From Methylobacter sp. (GTDB lineage: Bacteria > Pseudomonadota > Gammaproteobacteria > Methylococcales > Methylomonadaceae), in NCBI RefSeq assembly GCF_004322395.1, contig NZ_SCTW01000008.1, forward strand, positions 1 through 64,000: a stretch of DNA of 64,000 bases. Reading direction: 5' to 3'. The position numbers and the translations under genes were made by a program. The stretch's first letter is position 1. Each line of letters begins with the position of its first letter. Positions 17,572 through 26,275 of the stretch are shown one piece after another. The notes beneath the pieces were generated by a model. That model was not told the DNA's origin, ran no database searches, and saw only the letters and a list, made by a program, of their open reading frames with translations.

Positions 17572-17789
17572 GTTTTTCTCCAAAAAAGGCTAATTGCCTG
17601 ACGTAAAGCTAACCGGGCGCAAACCAGGTAGGCATAAAAATAGAAGAGCGGCCCTATGGACCACGCGCCGGTCGAAAGCTATAGGATACTAAGGAAGCGC
17701 ACGCTATCGTGCTCTTCATTGGTTCATATGGTTATGTTTATGTGTTCCCACGTGCTCATCATTGCCATTAAATTACGGATTTAATTATT

Positions 17790-17844
17790 GTGGGCGCGAA
17801 TTTATTCGCGCGGTAGTGTAAAACGCGAATAAATTGGCGCCCAC
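17790..17844. repeat. Long inverted repeat (21-bp arms) in a 515-bp gap
   Basis: Left arm 17790-17810 (GTGGGCGCGAATTTATTCGC plus G) and right arm 17824-17844 are complementary except at one position, around a 13-base loop. It resembles REP-type sequences common between genes of Gammaproteobacteria. The rest of 17584-18098 shows no gene; an ACCGGGCGC/GCGCCGGT pair at about 17613-17676 is a second weak fold. Confidence 0.8.
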
Positions 17845-18098
17845 GACATTCAACCATACTATTTTCGGCTTAGAGCTTACGGGCAGCGATACGGCGCGCG
17901 TTGCCATCAAAATAGACATAGCTTATACACTAGAAATAATACTCTAACAATAAAACTTAAGGTTTTTATTTCTAAACCGAATAGCTCATATTTTTCGTTC
18001 CCACTCGTCGAATTGAAATGCTATCAAGGCTCGCTACGCAAAATGTGCTTAAAATGAAGGACGAAGGCAATGCTCGGCACTGATAATTCCGACCCGTG

Positions 18099-19496
18099 TT
18101 AAACCCCATAAATCTTACGCTTACGCCAGAACGTCGCCCGGCTCATGCCCAGCGAACGGGCAGCCAAGGTAACCTTGCCATTGCTCTGCTCCAACGCCTG
18201 ACGGATTGCGGCTGATTCTTCTGCTGCCGACAGCGACGTATTTTGCACAGCTTGCTGCTCAACGGTGCGCGGCTCCCTAAACTCAGGCGGTAATTCAGAC
18301 CAGCGCAACGCCGTTCCTCTGCCTACAGCAAAAGCATATTCCACGACATTATGCAGCTCCCGAATATTGCCCGGCCAGGCATAGTCCAGCAATGCCCGCA
18401 TGGCCTGCGGATCGATTTTTTCGATTTTCCTGAAATTGGCGGCATTATGCTGCTGGATAAAATGCCAGATCAGTAAACTTATATCTTCGCGGCGCTCCCG
18501 CAACGGCGGAATAAAGATAGGTACGACCCTGAGCCGGTACATCAGGTCTTCCCGGAAACGCCCCATTTTCACTTCTTCGCGCAATGACCGATGAGTCGCG
18601 GCGACAATACGTACATCGACATCGATTGAACGGTCGCCGCCTACAGGAATATAGTTTCTTTCTTGTATAACCCGAAGCAGTTTGGCCTGCAATTCAAGCG
18701 GCAGTTCAGCGACTTCGTCCAGAAACAAGGTTCCGCCGTGCGCGCGTTGAAACAGGCCGCTATGATCCTTGACTGCGCCGGTAAATGCGCCGCGCACATG
18801 GCCGAATAATTCGCTATCCAACAAGCTACTGGACAAGGCCGCGCAATTGATCGCCAAAAAGGGTGCGTCGCGGCGGGCGCTCAAATCGTGAATGGCCTTG
18901 GCAACCAGTTCCTTGCCGGAACCGCTCTCGCCTCTTACCAATACTGTAGCTTCCGTTTCTGCGGCATTTCGAATAATCTGAAAAACCGCCTGCATGGCCG
19001 GTGAGCGGCTTAATAATCCTTGAAAACCCTGCTTTTCAGACTCAGGCACTCCGCCTACAGGAGATAGGCGATGGGCGGTAGCGAGAGCTTCGCTTGAGTC
19101 CTTCGGCAAAATCGTATCTGCCTGTTGTGCTGAAACGAGAAGCAACAGTCCCAAGCCACCGGCAAAAATGCCCTCTTGATCATACAAAACCTGGGTAAAC
19201 TTATTCAGCTCAATTTTATGACCATCAATCTTAAGTGATTTTATAAGTTGCTTTTTATAGTCATCGCCCTCAGTAATAGCGTATTCTTGCAAACAAAGTT
19301 TGCCTGTGATATTCGTAGCTTTTAATCCCGATAACTGCTCTGCACCTTGGCTCCAATGAATAACCTGTTGATCCCGGTCAACAATGTACAGGCCAACAAC
19401 ATCGCAAAGAGCTAACAGTTTTAAAAATAAAGGCTGCAATGGCTGCCGCGTCAGCCAACTTGATAAGAGCTCGGGAATCTGTTTCATTTGTTTCAT
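18099..19496 (-). CDS. Sigma-54-dependent activator with PAS-like sensor (FisR-type candidate)
   Basis: A 465-residue enhancer-binding protein: PAS-like sensor at about 25-125, AAA+ domain at about 160-395 with Walker A GESGSGKE (189-196) and the sigma-54 contact loop GAFTGA (236-241), and a Fis-type HTH at the C-terminus ([17 protein letters not shown]). It is divergent from the persulfide dioxygenase-SQR-SulP operon, whose promoter is a perfect -24/-12 element. That fits regulators such as FisR, which sense sulfane sulfur through cysteines in the sensor domain. Here the sensor holds Cys31 and Cys68, one fewer than described for FisR, so the sensing chemistry may differ. Target assignment is inference from arrangement. 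Confidence 0.88.
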   Translation of the reverse strand: MKQMKQIPELLSSWLTRQPLQPLFLKLLALCDVVGLYIVDRDQQVIHWSQGAEQLSGLKATNITGKLCLQEYAITEGDDYKKQLIKSLKIDGHKIELNKFTQVLYDQEGIFAGGLGLLLLVSAQQADTILPKDSSEALATAHRLSPVGGVPESEKQGFQGLLSRSPAMQAVFQIIRNAAETEATVLVRGESGSGKELVAKAIHDLSARRDAPFLAINCAALSSSLLDSELFGHVRGAFTGAVKDHSGLFQRAHGGTLFLDEVAELPLELQAKLLRVIQERNYIPVGGDRSIDVDVRIVAATHRSLREEVKMGRFREDLMYRLRVVPIFIPPLRERREDISLLIWHFIQQHNAANFRKIEKIDPQAMRALLDYAWPGNIRELHNVVEYAFAVGRGTALRWSELPPEFREPRTVEQQAVQNTSLSAAEESAAIRQALEQSNGKVTLAARSLGMSRATFWRKRKIYGV

Positions 19497-19520
19497 GAAT
19501 GTCTCACTGAATCGAATATA

Positions 19521-19547
19521 TGTTTCAATGAAACAATATATGAAACA
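19521..19547. promoter_or_regulatory. Probable activator binding sites (palindromic TGTTTCA/TGAAACA)
   Basis: TGTTTCAATGAAACA (19521-19535) is an odd-length palindrome, followed by another TGAAACA half-site at 19541-19547. It lies 25 bp upstream of the activator gene and about 150 bp upstream of the -24/-12 promoter on the other side, the usual distance for a sigma-54 enhancer. Binding by the divergent activator is inferred. Confidence 0.6.
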
Positions 19548-19608
19548 TAAAAAAGACGCAAGGCAAAAGGCGAAAGGTGCTCACTTTAGCTATGCGCCCT
19601 TTGCCTTT

Positions 19609-19664
19609 GCCTTTAGCCTTTAGCCTTTAGCCTTTAGCCTTTAGCCTTTAGCCTTTAGCCTTTA
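19609..19664. repeat. Heptamer tandem array, eight copies of GCCTTTA
   Basis: Eight exact consecutive heptamers lie between the enhancer sites and the sigma-54 promoter. The array forms the right arm of a larger imperfect hairpin whose left arm is AAGGCAAAAGGCGAAAGG (about 19560-19577). A copy-number change would alter enhancer-promoter spacing by 7 bp steps. An inverted array with the same copy number is at 24002-24057. Confidence 0.9.
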
Positions 19665-19683
19665 GCCCTTCGCCTTAACCTTT

Positions 19684-19699
19684 TGGCACAGGCCTTGCT
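19684..19699 (+). promoter_or_regulatory. Sigma-54 (-24/-12) promoter of the sulfide operon
   Basis: TGGCACAGGCCTTGCT matches the RpoN consensus TGGCAC-N5-TTGCT at every fixed position. The invariant GG is at 19685-19686 and GC at 19697-19698, predicting a start site near 19710, about 30 bp before the first gene. A sigma-54 activator gene lies divergently just upstream. Confidence 0.9.
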
Positions 19700-19740
19700 T
19701 TAACCCGGATATATTCCATAACCAAAGCCGGAGAGACATC

Positions 19741-20841
19741 ATGCTATTCAAACAATTATTCGATCAGGAAACCTGGACTTACACTTATTTAATTGCTGAT
19801 CCGATCAGCAAAGACGCTGTCCTGATTGATCCGGTCAACACCCATATCGATGAGTATATTGAGCTGCTGGCAGCACACGGCCTGCAACTGAAATATTCCC
19901 TGGAAACGCATGTTCATGCCGACCACATCACAGCAAGCGGCCTATTACGCCAACGCTTGGGCGCGCAAACCGCGGTGAGCGGACTGTGCGGGGCCGAATC
20001 GGCCGACATTCAAATTCAGGACGGCGATATTTTTAAATTTGCAGTCAACGAACAAATCAAAGTAATTGCCACGCCGGGACATACGCGCGGCAGTATTTCT
20101 TTTTTATGGCGAGACCGTTTGTTTACCGGCGACTCTTTGTTAATCGGCGGTTGCGGACGCACCGATTTTCAAGGCGGCGATGCCGGTGCGCTTTATGATT
20201 GTATTACCCAACGCTTGTTTACACTGCCGGATGAAACATTGGTCTATCCGGGCCACGACTATCAACAACGCTGGGTGAGCTGCATTATGCAGGAACGCAC
20301 GACCAATCCGCGTTTGGCAGGCAAGACTCGCGAACAGTTTATCGAAATCATGCGTAACCTGAACTTACCCAAGCCCCGGTTAATTGATCAGGCGGTGCCC
20401 GCCAACCGTTATTGCGGCCTGGATGAAAATGAGCGCCAGGATGCCGTATCGCTTAGGGACGCAACACCCCCGGTTCGCGCTACGACAAAAACCGAAGAGA
20501 TGGTGGCCGCTACCAAGCAACAGATAGTCGAAATTGATGTCGCAAAATCCAAACAGCTGATTGCGGAAGGCAATATCGTGCTGATCGATACCCGCGAAGA
20601 AAGCGAATATGCGGCTGGGCACATTAACGGGGCGCTATTGGTACCGCGCGGCATGCTGGAATTCAAAATCGGCAACATGCCTGAACTGGCCGACAAGTCT
20701 AAAGCGGTGCTCATATACTGCCGCTTGGGCAATCGCTCGGCATTGGCGGCGCAGACCATGCAGCAATTGGGTTACACTAATGTATTATCTATGGCCGGCG
20801 GATTTGAAGCCTGGAAAAAAAGCCAAGAAGCAGAACAATAA
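19741..20841 (+). CDS. Persulfide dioxygenase fused to rhodanese
   Basis: A 366-residue fusion. Residues 1-235 are a metallo-beta-lactamase-fold iron dioxygenase of the ETHE1 type, which oxidises glutathione persulfide to sulfite: HVHADHITA, TPGHTRGSISF, FTGDSLLIGGCGRTDFQGG and VYPGHDY are present. Residues about 265-362 are a rhodanese domain with LIDTREESEYAAGHI and the active cysteine in YCRLGNRSALAA. Such fusions couple sulfur transfer and oxidation. It is first in an operon behind a sigma-54 promoter, with a GGAGAG ribosome site, and is followed 86 bp later by sqr. Sulfite product would be exported or oxidised; the operon also encodes a SulP carrier. Confidence 0.92.
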   Translation: MLFKQLFDQETWTYTYLIADPISKDAVLIDPVNTHIDEYIELLAAHGLQLKYSLETHVHADHITASGLLRQRLGAQTAVSGLCGAESADIQIQDGDIFKFAVNEQIKVIATPGHTRGSISFLWRDRLFTGDSLLIGGCGRTDFQGGDAGALYDCITQRLFTLPDETLVYPGHDYQQRWVSCIMQERTTNPRLAGKTREQFIEIMRNLNLPKPRLIDQAVPANRYCGLDENERQDAVSLRDATPPVRATTKTEEMVAATKQQIVEIDVAKSKQLIAEGNIVLIDTREESEYAAGHINGALLVPRGMLEFKIGNMPELADKSKAVLIYCRLGNRSALAAQTMQQLGYTNVLSMAGGFEAWKKSQEAEQ

Positions 20842-20927
20842 AAACAGGTGGATGACAAAATGTGTGTTGCTTTACACTTTTGTCGTGTATCAGAATCTTC
20901 CACTAACTACATGCCTGAGAGGAATTT

Positions 20928-22181
20928 ATGTCAAACCAACACCATACTTTGCTAATCATAGGAGGAGGCGCCGCCGGCGTTTCCGTTGCCAACAACATGC
21001 GTCGCCAAAACGCCGAGATTGATATTGCAATCGTTGAACCGTCCGAGGTCCACTATTACCAGCCGGGCTTCACTATTGTAGGCGGCGGCGCTTATACTTT
21101 AAAAGAAACCGCGCGCAATGAAGCCGACTTGATCCACCCGACCGTTATCTGGATCAAGGATTATGCGGAAACCTTTCAACCGGATGACAACAGCGTCACT
21201 TTACGTTCCGGCGATACGATCAGCTACGACTACCTAGTAGTCTGCCCCGGCCTGCAACTGGATTGGGACAAGATTGAAGGCTTGAAAGAAACGCTGAACA
21301 AAAATAATGTTTGCAGTAATTATTCCGCTGAGACCGTGGAATACACCTGGGAATGTATCCAGAATATCAAGGAAGGCACGGCGCTGTTCACCCAACCGCC
21401 GATGCCCATCAAATGTGCAGGTGCGCCGCAAAAAATCATGTATCTGGCGGCAGACCGCTTCCGTAAAAGAGGCACACTGGACAAATTTAATATTGAATTT
21501 TTCAATGCCGGCCCTGTCCTGTTCGGCGTGCCGTTTTTTGCCAAAGCATTAAGTAAAGTCGTCGCCGAATACGGCATTAAAACCAATTTCAACCATAATC
21601 TGGTTGCTATTGACGGCCCGGCCAAAATCGCCACTTTTGAAACTACCGACAGCGAAGGCAACAAGCAACGCGTTACCAAAGCGTTCGACATGATTCATGT
21701 CACGCCGCCGCAAAGTGCACCGGATTTCATTAAGAAAAGCCCTCTGGCTAATGCCGCCGGCTGGGTTGATGTCAATCCGAACACATTGCAGCATACTAAA
21801 TACAGCAATATTTTCGGCTTAGGCGACGCTGGCTCAACACCCAATGCCAAAACAGCAGCCGCAGTGCGCAAGCAGGTGCCAGTCGTGGTCGACAATATTC
21901 TTAGCCTGAAGAACAGCAAGGATGTCCAAGGAGGCTATGACGGCTACGGCTCGTGCCCATTAACCACCTCACTGAGTAAAGTGATGCTGGCTGAGTTTGC
22001 CTATGACGGCAGGGTAACGCCTTCGTTCCCTTTGCTGGATCCAAGAAAACCTCGTTCTATCTGGTGGTGGGGTAAAACTACCGGCTTCCCATGGCTGTAT
22101 TGGCATCTGATGCTTAAAGGCTATCGCATCGATATTCCTCATTTGGAATGCTATGCCAAAAAGTTTTTGAACGAAGAATAA
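20928..22181 (+). CDS. sqr: Sulfide:quinone oxidoreductase
   Basis: A 417-residue FAD-dependent oxidoreductase that oxidises sulfide to sulfane sulfur and reduces membrane quinone. The FAD dinucleotide motif is LLIIGGGAAGVSVANNM (residues about 8-24). Cysteines lie in the NNVCSNYSAET block and in KCAGAPQKIMYLAAD, the latter typical of the mitochondrial-like SQR group. FGLGDAGSTPNAKTAAAVRK is the second FAD-binding block. A C-terminal amphipathic region with WWWGKTTGFPWLYWHLMLKG fits membrane attachment. The ribosome site is GAGAGGAA. It works with the preceding persulfide dioxygenase: sulfide to glutathione persulfide, then to sulfite. Confidence 0.92.
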   Translation: MSNQHHTLLIIGGGAAGVSVANNMRRQNAEIDIAIVEPSEVHYYQPGFTIVGGGAYTLKETARNEADLIHPTVIWIKDYAETFQPDDNSVTLRSGDTISYDYLVVCPGLQLDWDKIEGLKETLNKNNVCSNYSAETVEYTWECIQNIKEGTALFTQPPMPIKCAGAPQKIMYLAADRFRKRGTLDKFNIEFFNAGPVLFGVPFFAKALSKVVAEYGIKTNFNHNLVAIDGPAKIATFETTDSEGNKQRVTKAFDMIHVTPPQSAPDFIKKSPLANAAGWVDVNPNTLQHTKYSNIFGLGDAGSTPNAKTAAAVRKQVPVVVDNILSLKNSKDVQGGYDGYGSCPLTTSLSKVMLAEFAYDGRVTPSFPLLDPRKPRSIWWWGKTTGFPWLYWHLMLKGYRIDIPHLECYAKKFLNEE

Positions 22182-22187
22182 ATTATT

Positions 22188-22276
22188 AGGCGAAAGGCGA
22201 AAGACAAAAGGCTAAAAACTCGCTACACCCTGCGTCCTTCACCTTTCGTCTTTTGCCTTTCGTCTTTCGCCTTTTT
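22188..22276. terminator. Hairpin repeat ending in T6 between sqr and sulP
   Basis: The left arm AGGCGAAAGGCGAAAGAC.. (22188-22212) pairs with the right arm ..CGTCTTTCGCCTTTTTT (to 22276). It ends in six T residues three bases before the sulP ATG, so it can act as a rho-independent terminator or attenuator that lowers sulP expression. It belongs to the same GGCGAAA/GGCTAAA hairpin family as the arrays flanking this operon. Confidence 0.65.
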
Positions 22277-22280
22277 TCCC

Positions 22281-24014
22281 ATGCCCCACTCAAAATCCAA
22301 TAACTCGCGATTAACACAGTTATTTCCGATCATAGGCTGGCTAAAATCCTACACTCGCCAGGAATTTAACAGCGACTTGTTCGCCGGCATCATCACCGCT
22401 ATTTTGCTGGTTCCACAAGGTATTGCCTACGCGATTATGGCCGGCTTACCGCCTCAACTTGGGCTCTATGCCAGCATTCTGCCGCCAGTATTGTATGCCC
22501 TGTTCGGCACCAGTCGCACCTTGTCGGTCGGGCCGGTTTCAATAGCTGCTATTATGATTGCCAGCGCCTTGACCGCGCCGGAAATCAGCGTACTAGGCAA
22601 CCCTGTGCAAAGTGCGCTGATCTTGTCGGCAGAAAGCGGAGCTATTATGTTGCTGATGGCACTGCTGCGCATGGGTGGACTGGTGAATTTCATCAGCCAC
22701 CCGGTGCTTACCGGCTTTACCAGTGGCGCCGCGCTACTGATTATCGGCAGCCAATTACCCCAGTTGTTCGGCTTAAAAACGCCGTCATGCGGTTTTAATG
22801 TTAGCTGCTACAGCCATTATTTTTCAGGCATAGTGTCGGCTACCTTATTCATCGGCCTTATCGCGATTGGCTTATTGGTGTTTTTCGGCAAACCGCTGGT
22901 TCTTATGCTTAAAAATTCGGGTATGCAATCTTACCTGATCGCTGCAATCAGCAAATGCGGGCCATTGTTAACCATAATATTGACAACCCTGGCTGTTGAT
23001 TATTTTGACCTGACAAGTCAACAGAACGTGGCGGTTGTAGGTAAAGTTCCGTCCGGCTTTCCCGTATTAAATATGGACCTTTCCCCTATCGAAAAATGGT
23101 CCGTATTACTGCCCTACTCCGGCTTTATCGCGTTAATTGCCTATGTAGAAAGCGTTGCCATTGCCAAAGTCACCGCCAATTTCAGGGGCGAGAAAATCTT
23201 TCCTAACCAGGAATTGATTGCATTGGGCGTCGCCAACGTGGCCGCCGCTATTTCCGGAGGAATGCCGGTAGCAGGTGGGTTTAGCCGTACCATGGTGAAT
23301 TTTTCCGCCGGTGCGCGAACTCAAATGGCCATGCTGATCGCAGCTGGTATTCTTGCCCTGGCAGTCATTTTCTTTAGCCCGTTATTTGAAAACATTCCCA
23401 AAACGGCGCTGGCTGCGATCATTCTGGTCGCCATCGTTCCTTTGGTAAAACTGAATGACATTGCCCACACCTGGCGTTATGATCGCGGCGATGGCATAGC
23501 CGAAATCGCCACCTTGCTGGGTGTTTTAGTTTACGGCATTGAAGAAGGCATCACGCTGGGCATTATCCTCACTCTGATCAGTCATTTGCGTAAAACCAGC
23601 CAACCGCATATTGCCGTGGTCGGGCGCATCCCCGGCACTGAGCATTACCGCAATATCAAACGCCACAATGTGGAAACTTGGTCTCATCTGTTGTTACTGC
23701 GTGTCGATGAAAGCATCACCTTTGCCAACATCAATTATATCGAGGAGTTTATTAATGCCGAGTTAAGGCAGCAGCCGGACATTAAGCATGTAGTGCTTAT
23801 TTTTACGTCAATCAGCGACATAGACACCACCGCCCTGGAGGTACTGGAAAACCTGAATCATACATTGCAAACAGCAAAAATGACCTTACATATCTCGGAA
23901 GCAAAAGGCCCTGTACTCGATAAACTTGAAAAAACCGATTTTCTCAAGCAACTGCAACCCGGCAAGGCATTTTTCCATACCGAAGATGCGGTTAGGGAAT
24001 TGGCTAAAGGCTAA
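22281..24014 (+). CDS. SulP-family anion transporter with STAS domain
   Basis: A 577-residue inner membrane carrier of the SLC26/SulP family with about 11 to 12 membrane segments, including the consensus blocks LLVPQGIAYAIMAGLPPQLGLYAS, FGTSRTLSVGPVSIAAIM and GGMPVAGGFSRTMVN. A cytoplasmic STAS domain covers residues about 455-570 (VLIFTSISDIDTTALEVLENL). Gene position suggests it moves a sulfur oxyanion such as sulfate or sulfite produced by the upstream enzymes, although bicarbonate is an alternative substrate. The ATG has no ribosome site and follows a terminator-like hairpin, so expression may be weak or coupled. Its last residues AKG and stop are formed by the heptamer array. Confidence 0.88.
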   Translation: MPHSKSNNSRLTQLFPIIGWLKSYTRQEFNSDLFAGIITAILLVPQGIAYAIMAGLPPQLGLYASILPPVLYALFGTSRTLSVGPVSIAAIMIASALTAPEISVLGNPVQSALILSAESGAIMLLMALLRMGGLVNFISHPVLTGFTSGAALLIIGSQLPQLFGLKTPSCGFNVSCYSHYFSGIVSATLFIGLIAIGLLVFFGKPLVLMLKNSGMQSYLIAAISKCGPLLTIILTTLAVDYFDLTSQQNVAVVGKVPSGFPVLNMDLSPIEKWSVLLPYSGFIALIAYVESVAIAKVTANFRGEKIFPNQELIALGVANVAAAISGGMPVAGGFSRTMVNFSAGARTQMAMLIAAGILALAVIFFSPLFENIPKTALAAIILVAIVPLVKLNDIAHTWRYDRGDGIAEIATLLGVLVYGIEEGITLGIILTLISHLRKTSQPHIAVVGRIPGTEHYRNIKRHNVETWSHLLLLRVDESITFANINYIEEFINAELRQQPDIKHVVLIFTSISDIDTTALEVLENLNHTLQTAKMTLHISEAKGPVLDKLEKTDFLKQLQPGKAFFHTEDAVRELAKG

Positions 24015-24133
24015 AGGCTAAAGGCTAAAGGCTAAAGGCTAAAGGCTAAAGGCTAAAAATTGAAAAAGTTCTTGATACTCAAAGCAAGCTTTTTTTGCCT
24101 TTCGCCCTTTGCCTTTCGCCTTTCGCCTTTTGT
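24002..24133. repeat. Heptamer array (eight GGCTAAA copies) plus complementary arm
   Basis: Eight exact GGCTAAA units occupy 24002-24057, overlapping the sulP stop (24012-24014). After a loop of about 40 bases comes the pyrimidine arm GCCTTTCGCCCTTTGCC.. to about 24133. The whole can form a long imperfect hairpin between convergent genes. The unit is the reverse complement of that at 19609-19664, with the same copy number. Confidence 0.9.
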
Positions 24134-24134
24134 C

Positions 24135-25181
24135 CTATTTCGAAAACGCAATAAACCGCCGATAAGGCGAACCCTGCTTCCAGGTAAAAGCCTCGGTGTA
24201 ATAATGCATTAACGCCAGATAACCCAGCAGGCCTAAGGTAACCGCTTTATTGATTTCCACGCCGAAAAAGAACTCGATGACCGCATTGACCGCACTGTCT
24301 CCGTATGACTGCAACACAAATGCCAGCGCAAAGGAACATAGCGGCAATACGACAAAAACAGGCAGATGGCAACGCGCCGCATAGCGGTACATAAAATTCT
24401 GCGGATGCTTATGATGCTTGTTGTAATCATGCACCACATAAAAAATATAGGCTGTCGCATCATGCACCAACCTGGGCATCAAAATTGCGAGAAAATAATA
24501 CTGCTGAACAAAAAGATAGAAACTGCTTAATACCAATAAAACATTGGACCACAAAAAATACCTGCCTGATTGTATGGTCACATAGCGTTGGCATAACAAC
24601 GCACCGCAAAACAGTCCCGCACATAAACCGCCCGCAATAAGTTTAATCCATGACAGCTGTTGCACATCCAGACTATTTTTCAGGAAGATGCCGATGTAAA
24701 CGAAAAGGCCCGCCGTCACGCTCAGCCACAGCAACAAATAAAAAGCCCAATCAGGCAGGCGATACAGGCTGCGGCCCACTCCCAGCTGCTGTTTGAGTAC
24801 ATGATATACGGTCCAGGCCGCTACCGTTACGTAAAGTACGGTATAAGAAATAAACAAACTGCCTATACCGAAAACTATTGCAATAGCGACCGTCATCAAA
24901 ATGATTTTCAGCTTATAGAATTTCAGGTATTCGGTATTGCTCACCAGTAAAATGGAACTTGCGACGATGTGCGGCGTTCCAAAAATGATTTGGAACAATA
25001 AGAACTGCTTAGGACTACTCGGTAAATTCTGCTGTAAAAACCCGTTCCAAAACCAACCATCAGATAGCTGTAGCAGCAAACACAAGGGAATGATTGCATA
25101 CAGTCCCAGCAATAACCGGAACGAGACGGTCAATTGATTATTATTAGGTATGTCTTGAGCTGAGATGGCTTGGGCAGACAT
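24135..25181 (-). CDS. Polytopic membrane protein, His-containing, unrecognised
   Basis: A 348-residue protein with about nine to ten hydrophobic segments and a perfect AGGAGG ribosome site. Conserved-looking polar residues lie within or near membrane helices: GTPHIVAS (about 69-76), LVHDATAYIFYVVHDYNKHH (about 229-248) and MHYYTEAFTWKQGSPYRR (near the C-terminus). Such paired histidines suggest a metal-dependent membrane enzyme. The overall plan recalls Brp/Blh carotene-cleaving proteins, but I cannot confirm homology by eye. It converges on the sulfide operon and is divergent from the HIT gene; no functional link is evident. Confidence 0.7.
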   Translation of the reverse strand: MSAQAISAQDIPNNNQLTVSFRLLLGLYAIIPLCLLLQLSDGWFWNGFLQQNLPSSPKQFLLFQIIFGTPHIVASSILLVSNTEYLKFYKLKIILMTVAIAIVFGIGSLFISYTVLYVTVAAWTVYHVLKQQLGVGRSLYRLPDWAFYLLLWLSVTAGLFVYIGIFLKNSLDVQQLSWIKLIAGGLCAGLFCGALLCQRYVTIQSGRYFLWSNVLLVLSSFYLFVQQYYFLAILMPRLVHDATAYIFYVVHDYNKHHKHPQNFMYRYAARCHLPVFVVLPLCSFALAFVLQSYGDSAVNAVIEFFFGVEINKAVTLGLLGYLALMHYYTEAFTWKQGSPYRRFIAFSK

Positions 25182-25292
25182 AAAACTATCCTCCTGTTAT
25201 CGTTGTTATATTCTCAGTCAAAATATTAAGTTAAACTGATTATTCAACCATTTTCAAGCATTGCTTTTAGTTTTTTTAGGATAAACAGAATC

Positions 25293-25712
25293 ATGACATT
25301 TCAGCTACACTCACGCCTGAAGCAGGATTGCATAATCATTGGCCGTTTTGAGTTATGCCGGTTATTAATGATGAACGACAGCCAATATCCCTGGTTTATA
25401 CTGGTGCCGGAACGAGCGGATATACAGGAAATTTATCAGCTGAACAAAACAGAGCGTGAACTACTTACCGAGGAATCAAGTTATCTTGCCGAAAACCTGG
25501 CCATAATTTATGAAGCGGACAAAATGAATGTTGCTGCAATAGGCAATATGGTTCCGCAACTGCATATCCATCATATAGTCCGCTACCGGACCGATAAAGC
25601 TTGGCCTGCGCCGGTTTGGGGGAAGTTTGATGCTGTGCCTTACACTGAACAACAGATTGCGGATAACGTGATCTACATTAAAGAGAAATTAAAAATACAA
25701 CCCTTAGCTTAG
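25293..25712 (+). CDS. HIT-domain nucleotide hydrolase/transferase
   Basis: A 139-residue histidine triad protein. The HIT motif is QLHIHHIVR at about residues 90-98, preceded by the family pattern PWFILVPER and an N-terminal LHSRLKQDC. These short proteobacterial HIT proteins hydrolyse dinucleoside polyphosphates or nucleoside phosphoramidates; the substrate here is unknown. It converges on the FliL-like gene with a 5-bp gap and is probably transcribed alone. Confidence 0.88.
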   Translation: MTFQLHSRLKQDCIIIGRFELCRLLMMNDSQYPWFILVPERADIQEIYQLNKTERELLTEESSYLAENLAIIYEADKMNVAAIGNMVPQLHIHHIVRYRTDKAWPAPVWGKFDAVPYTEQQIADNVIYIKEKLKIQPLA

Positions 25713-25717
25713 CCTGA

Positions 25718-26203
25718 TCAATCAACTAAGAATTCAGTAAAATAAGCTTCTTTAAAGCCTTCTTTATGCTCGGACTTATCATCCTCGGAATGACTTTCCG
25801 CTTTATGTTTTTCGGAATGACCTTTTTCATCTGATGCATTATGCTCTTTGGCGCCTTGCATCCTTGCCAGCGTCTGACGAATCACGATAGTCGTTTCTTT
25901 CCGCAACGCTTCACGCTGTTCCATAGTTTGAAATTCATCAGACGGCCTGCCGCTGTAAAGCATGATTAATTCGTGCCTTAATGCAGGCATGTGTTTCTTT
26001 ACCACTTCAATGGATTCTTCCCCATCAACCAATAATTGCACATTTACCACCAAAAGTTTTTTTGGTTCCGCCAAATTAACGGTAAACTTAGGAGACATTT
26101 CTATATATTTTGCACCTGATTCCGACTCCGACTCTTTTGCCCCCTCGTTAGCAGCAGCAACAGACATGAACAGAAGACTTAATAACACACCCCATAAACG
26201 CAT
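25718..26203 (-). CDS. FliL-like exported protein with His/Glu-rich insertion
   Basis: A 161-residue protein with a cleavable-looking signal (residues 1-18, SVAAA) and a FliL-type core: YIEMSPKFTVNLAEPKK.., VDGEESIEVVKKHMPALRHELIMLYS. and LRKETTIVIRQTLARM. FliL normally supports flagellar stators at the membrane. Here it has a signal peptide rather than the usual cytoplasmic tail and anchor. It also carries a charged insertion (about residues 119-150) rich in His, Glu, Lys and Ser before the final EAYFTEFLVD. No flagellar gene is adjacent. Possible roles include a stator-like or metal-binding periplasmic function; unproven. Confidence 0.78.
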   Translation of the reverse strand: MRLWGVLLSLLFMSVAAANEGAKESESESGAKYIEMSPKFTVNLAEPKKLLVVNVQLLVDGEESIEVVKKHMPALRHELIMLYSGRPSDEFQTMEQREALRKETTIVIRQTLARMQGAKEHNASDEKGHSEKHKAESHSEDDKSEHKEGFKEAYFTEFLVD

Positions 26204-26275
26204 AACAGACTCCGTGTAACTAAAAATAGGGACTTAGTATAGGCCCAACCTCATCAATTTTAAAACGAATCCATA

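Noticed and set aside
17600-17680. Structured leader RNA for the M48 gene
   Set aside because: Only one 8-bp helix with a bulge is visible, without any conserved motif.
20380-20759. Minus-strand frames inside the persulfide dioxygenase and sqr genes
   Set aside because: Shadows of strongly recognised genes, with compositions unlike proteins.
19600-24060. CRISPR-like array from the repeated units
   Set aside because: The heptamers are directly adjacent, without spacers, and no cas gene is present.
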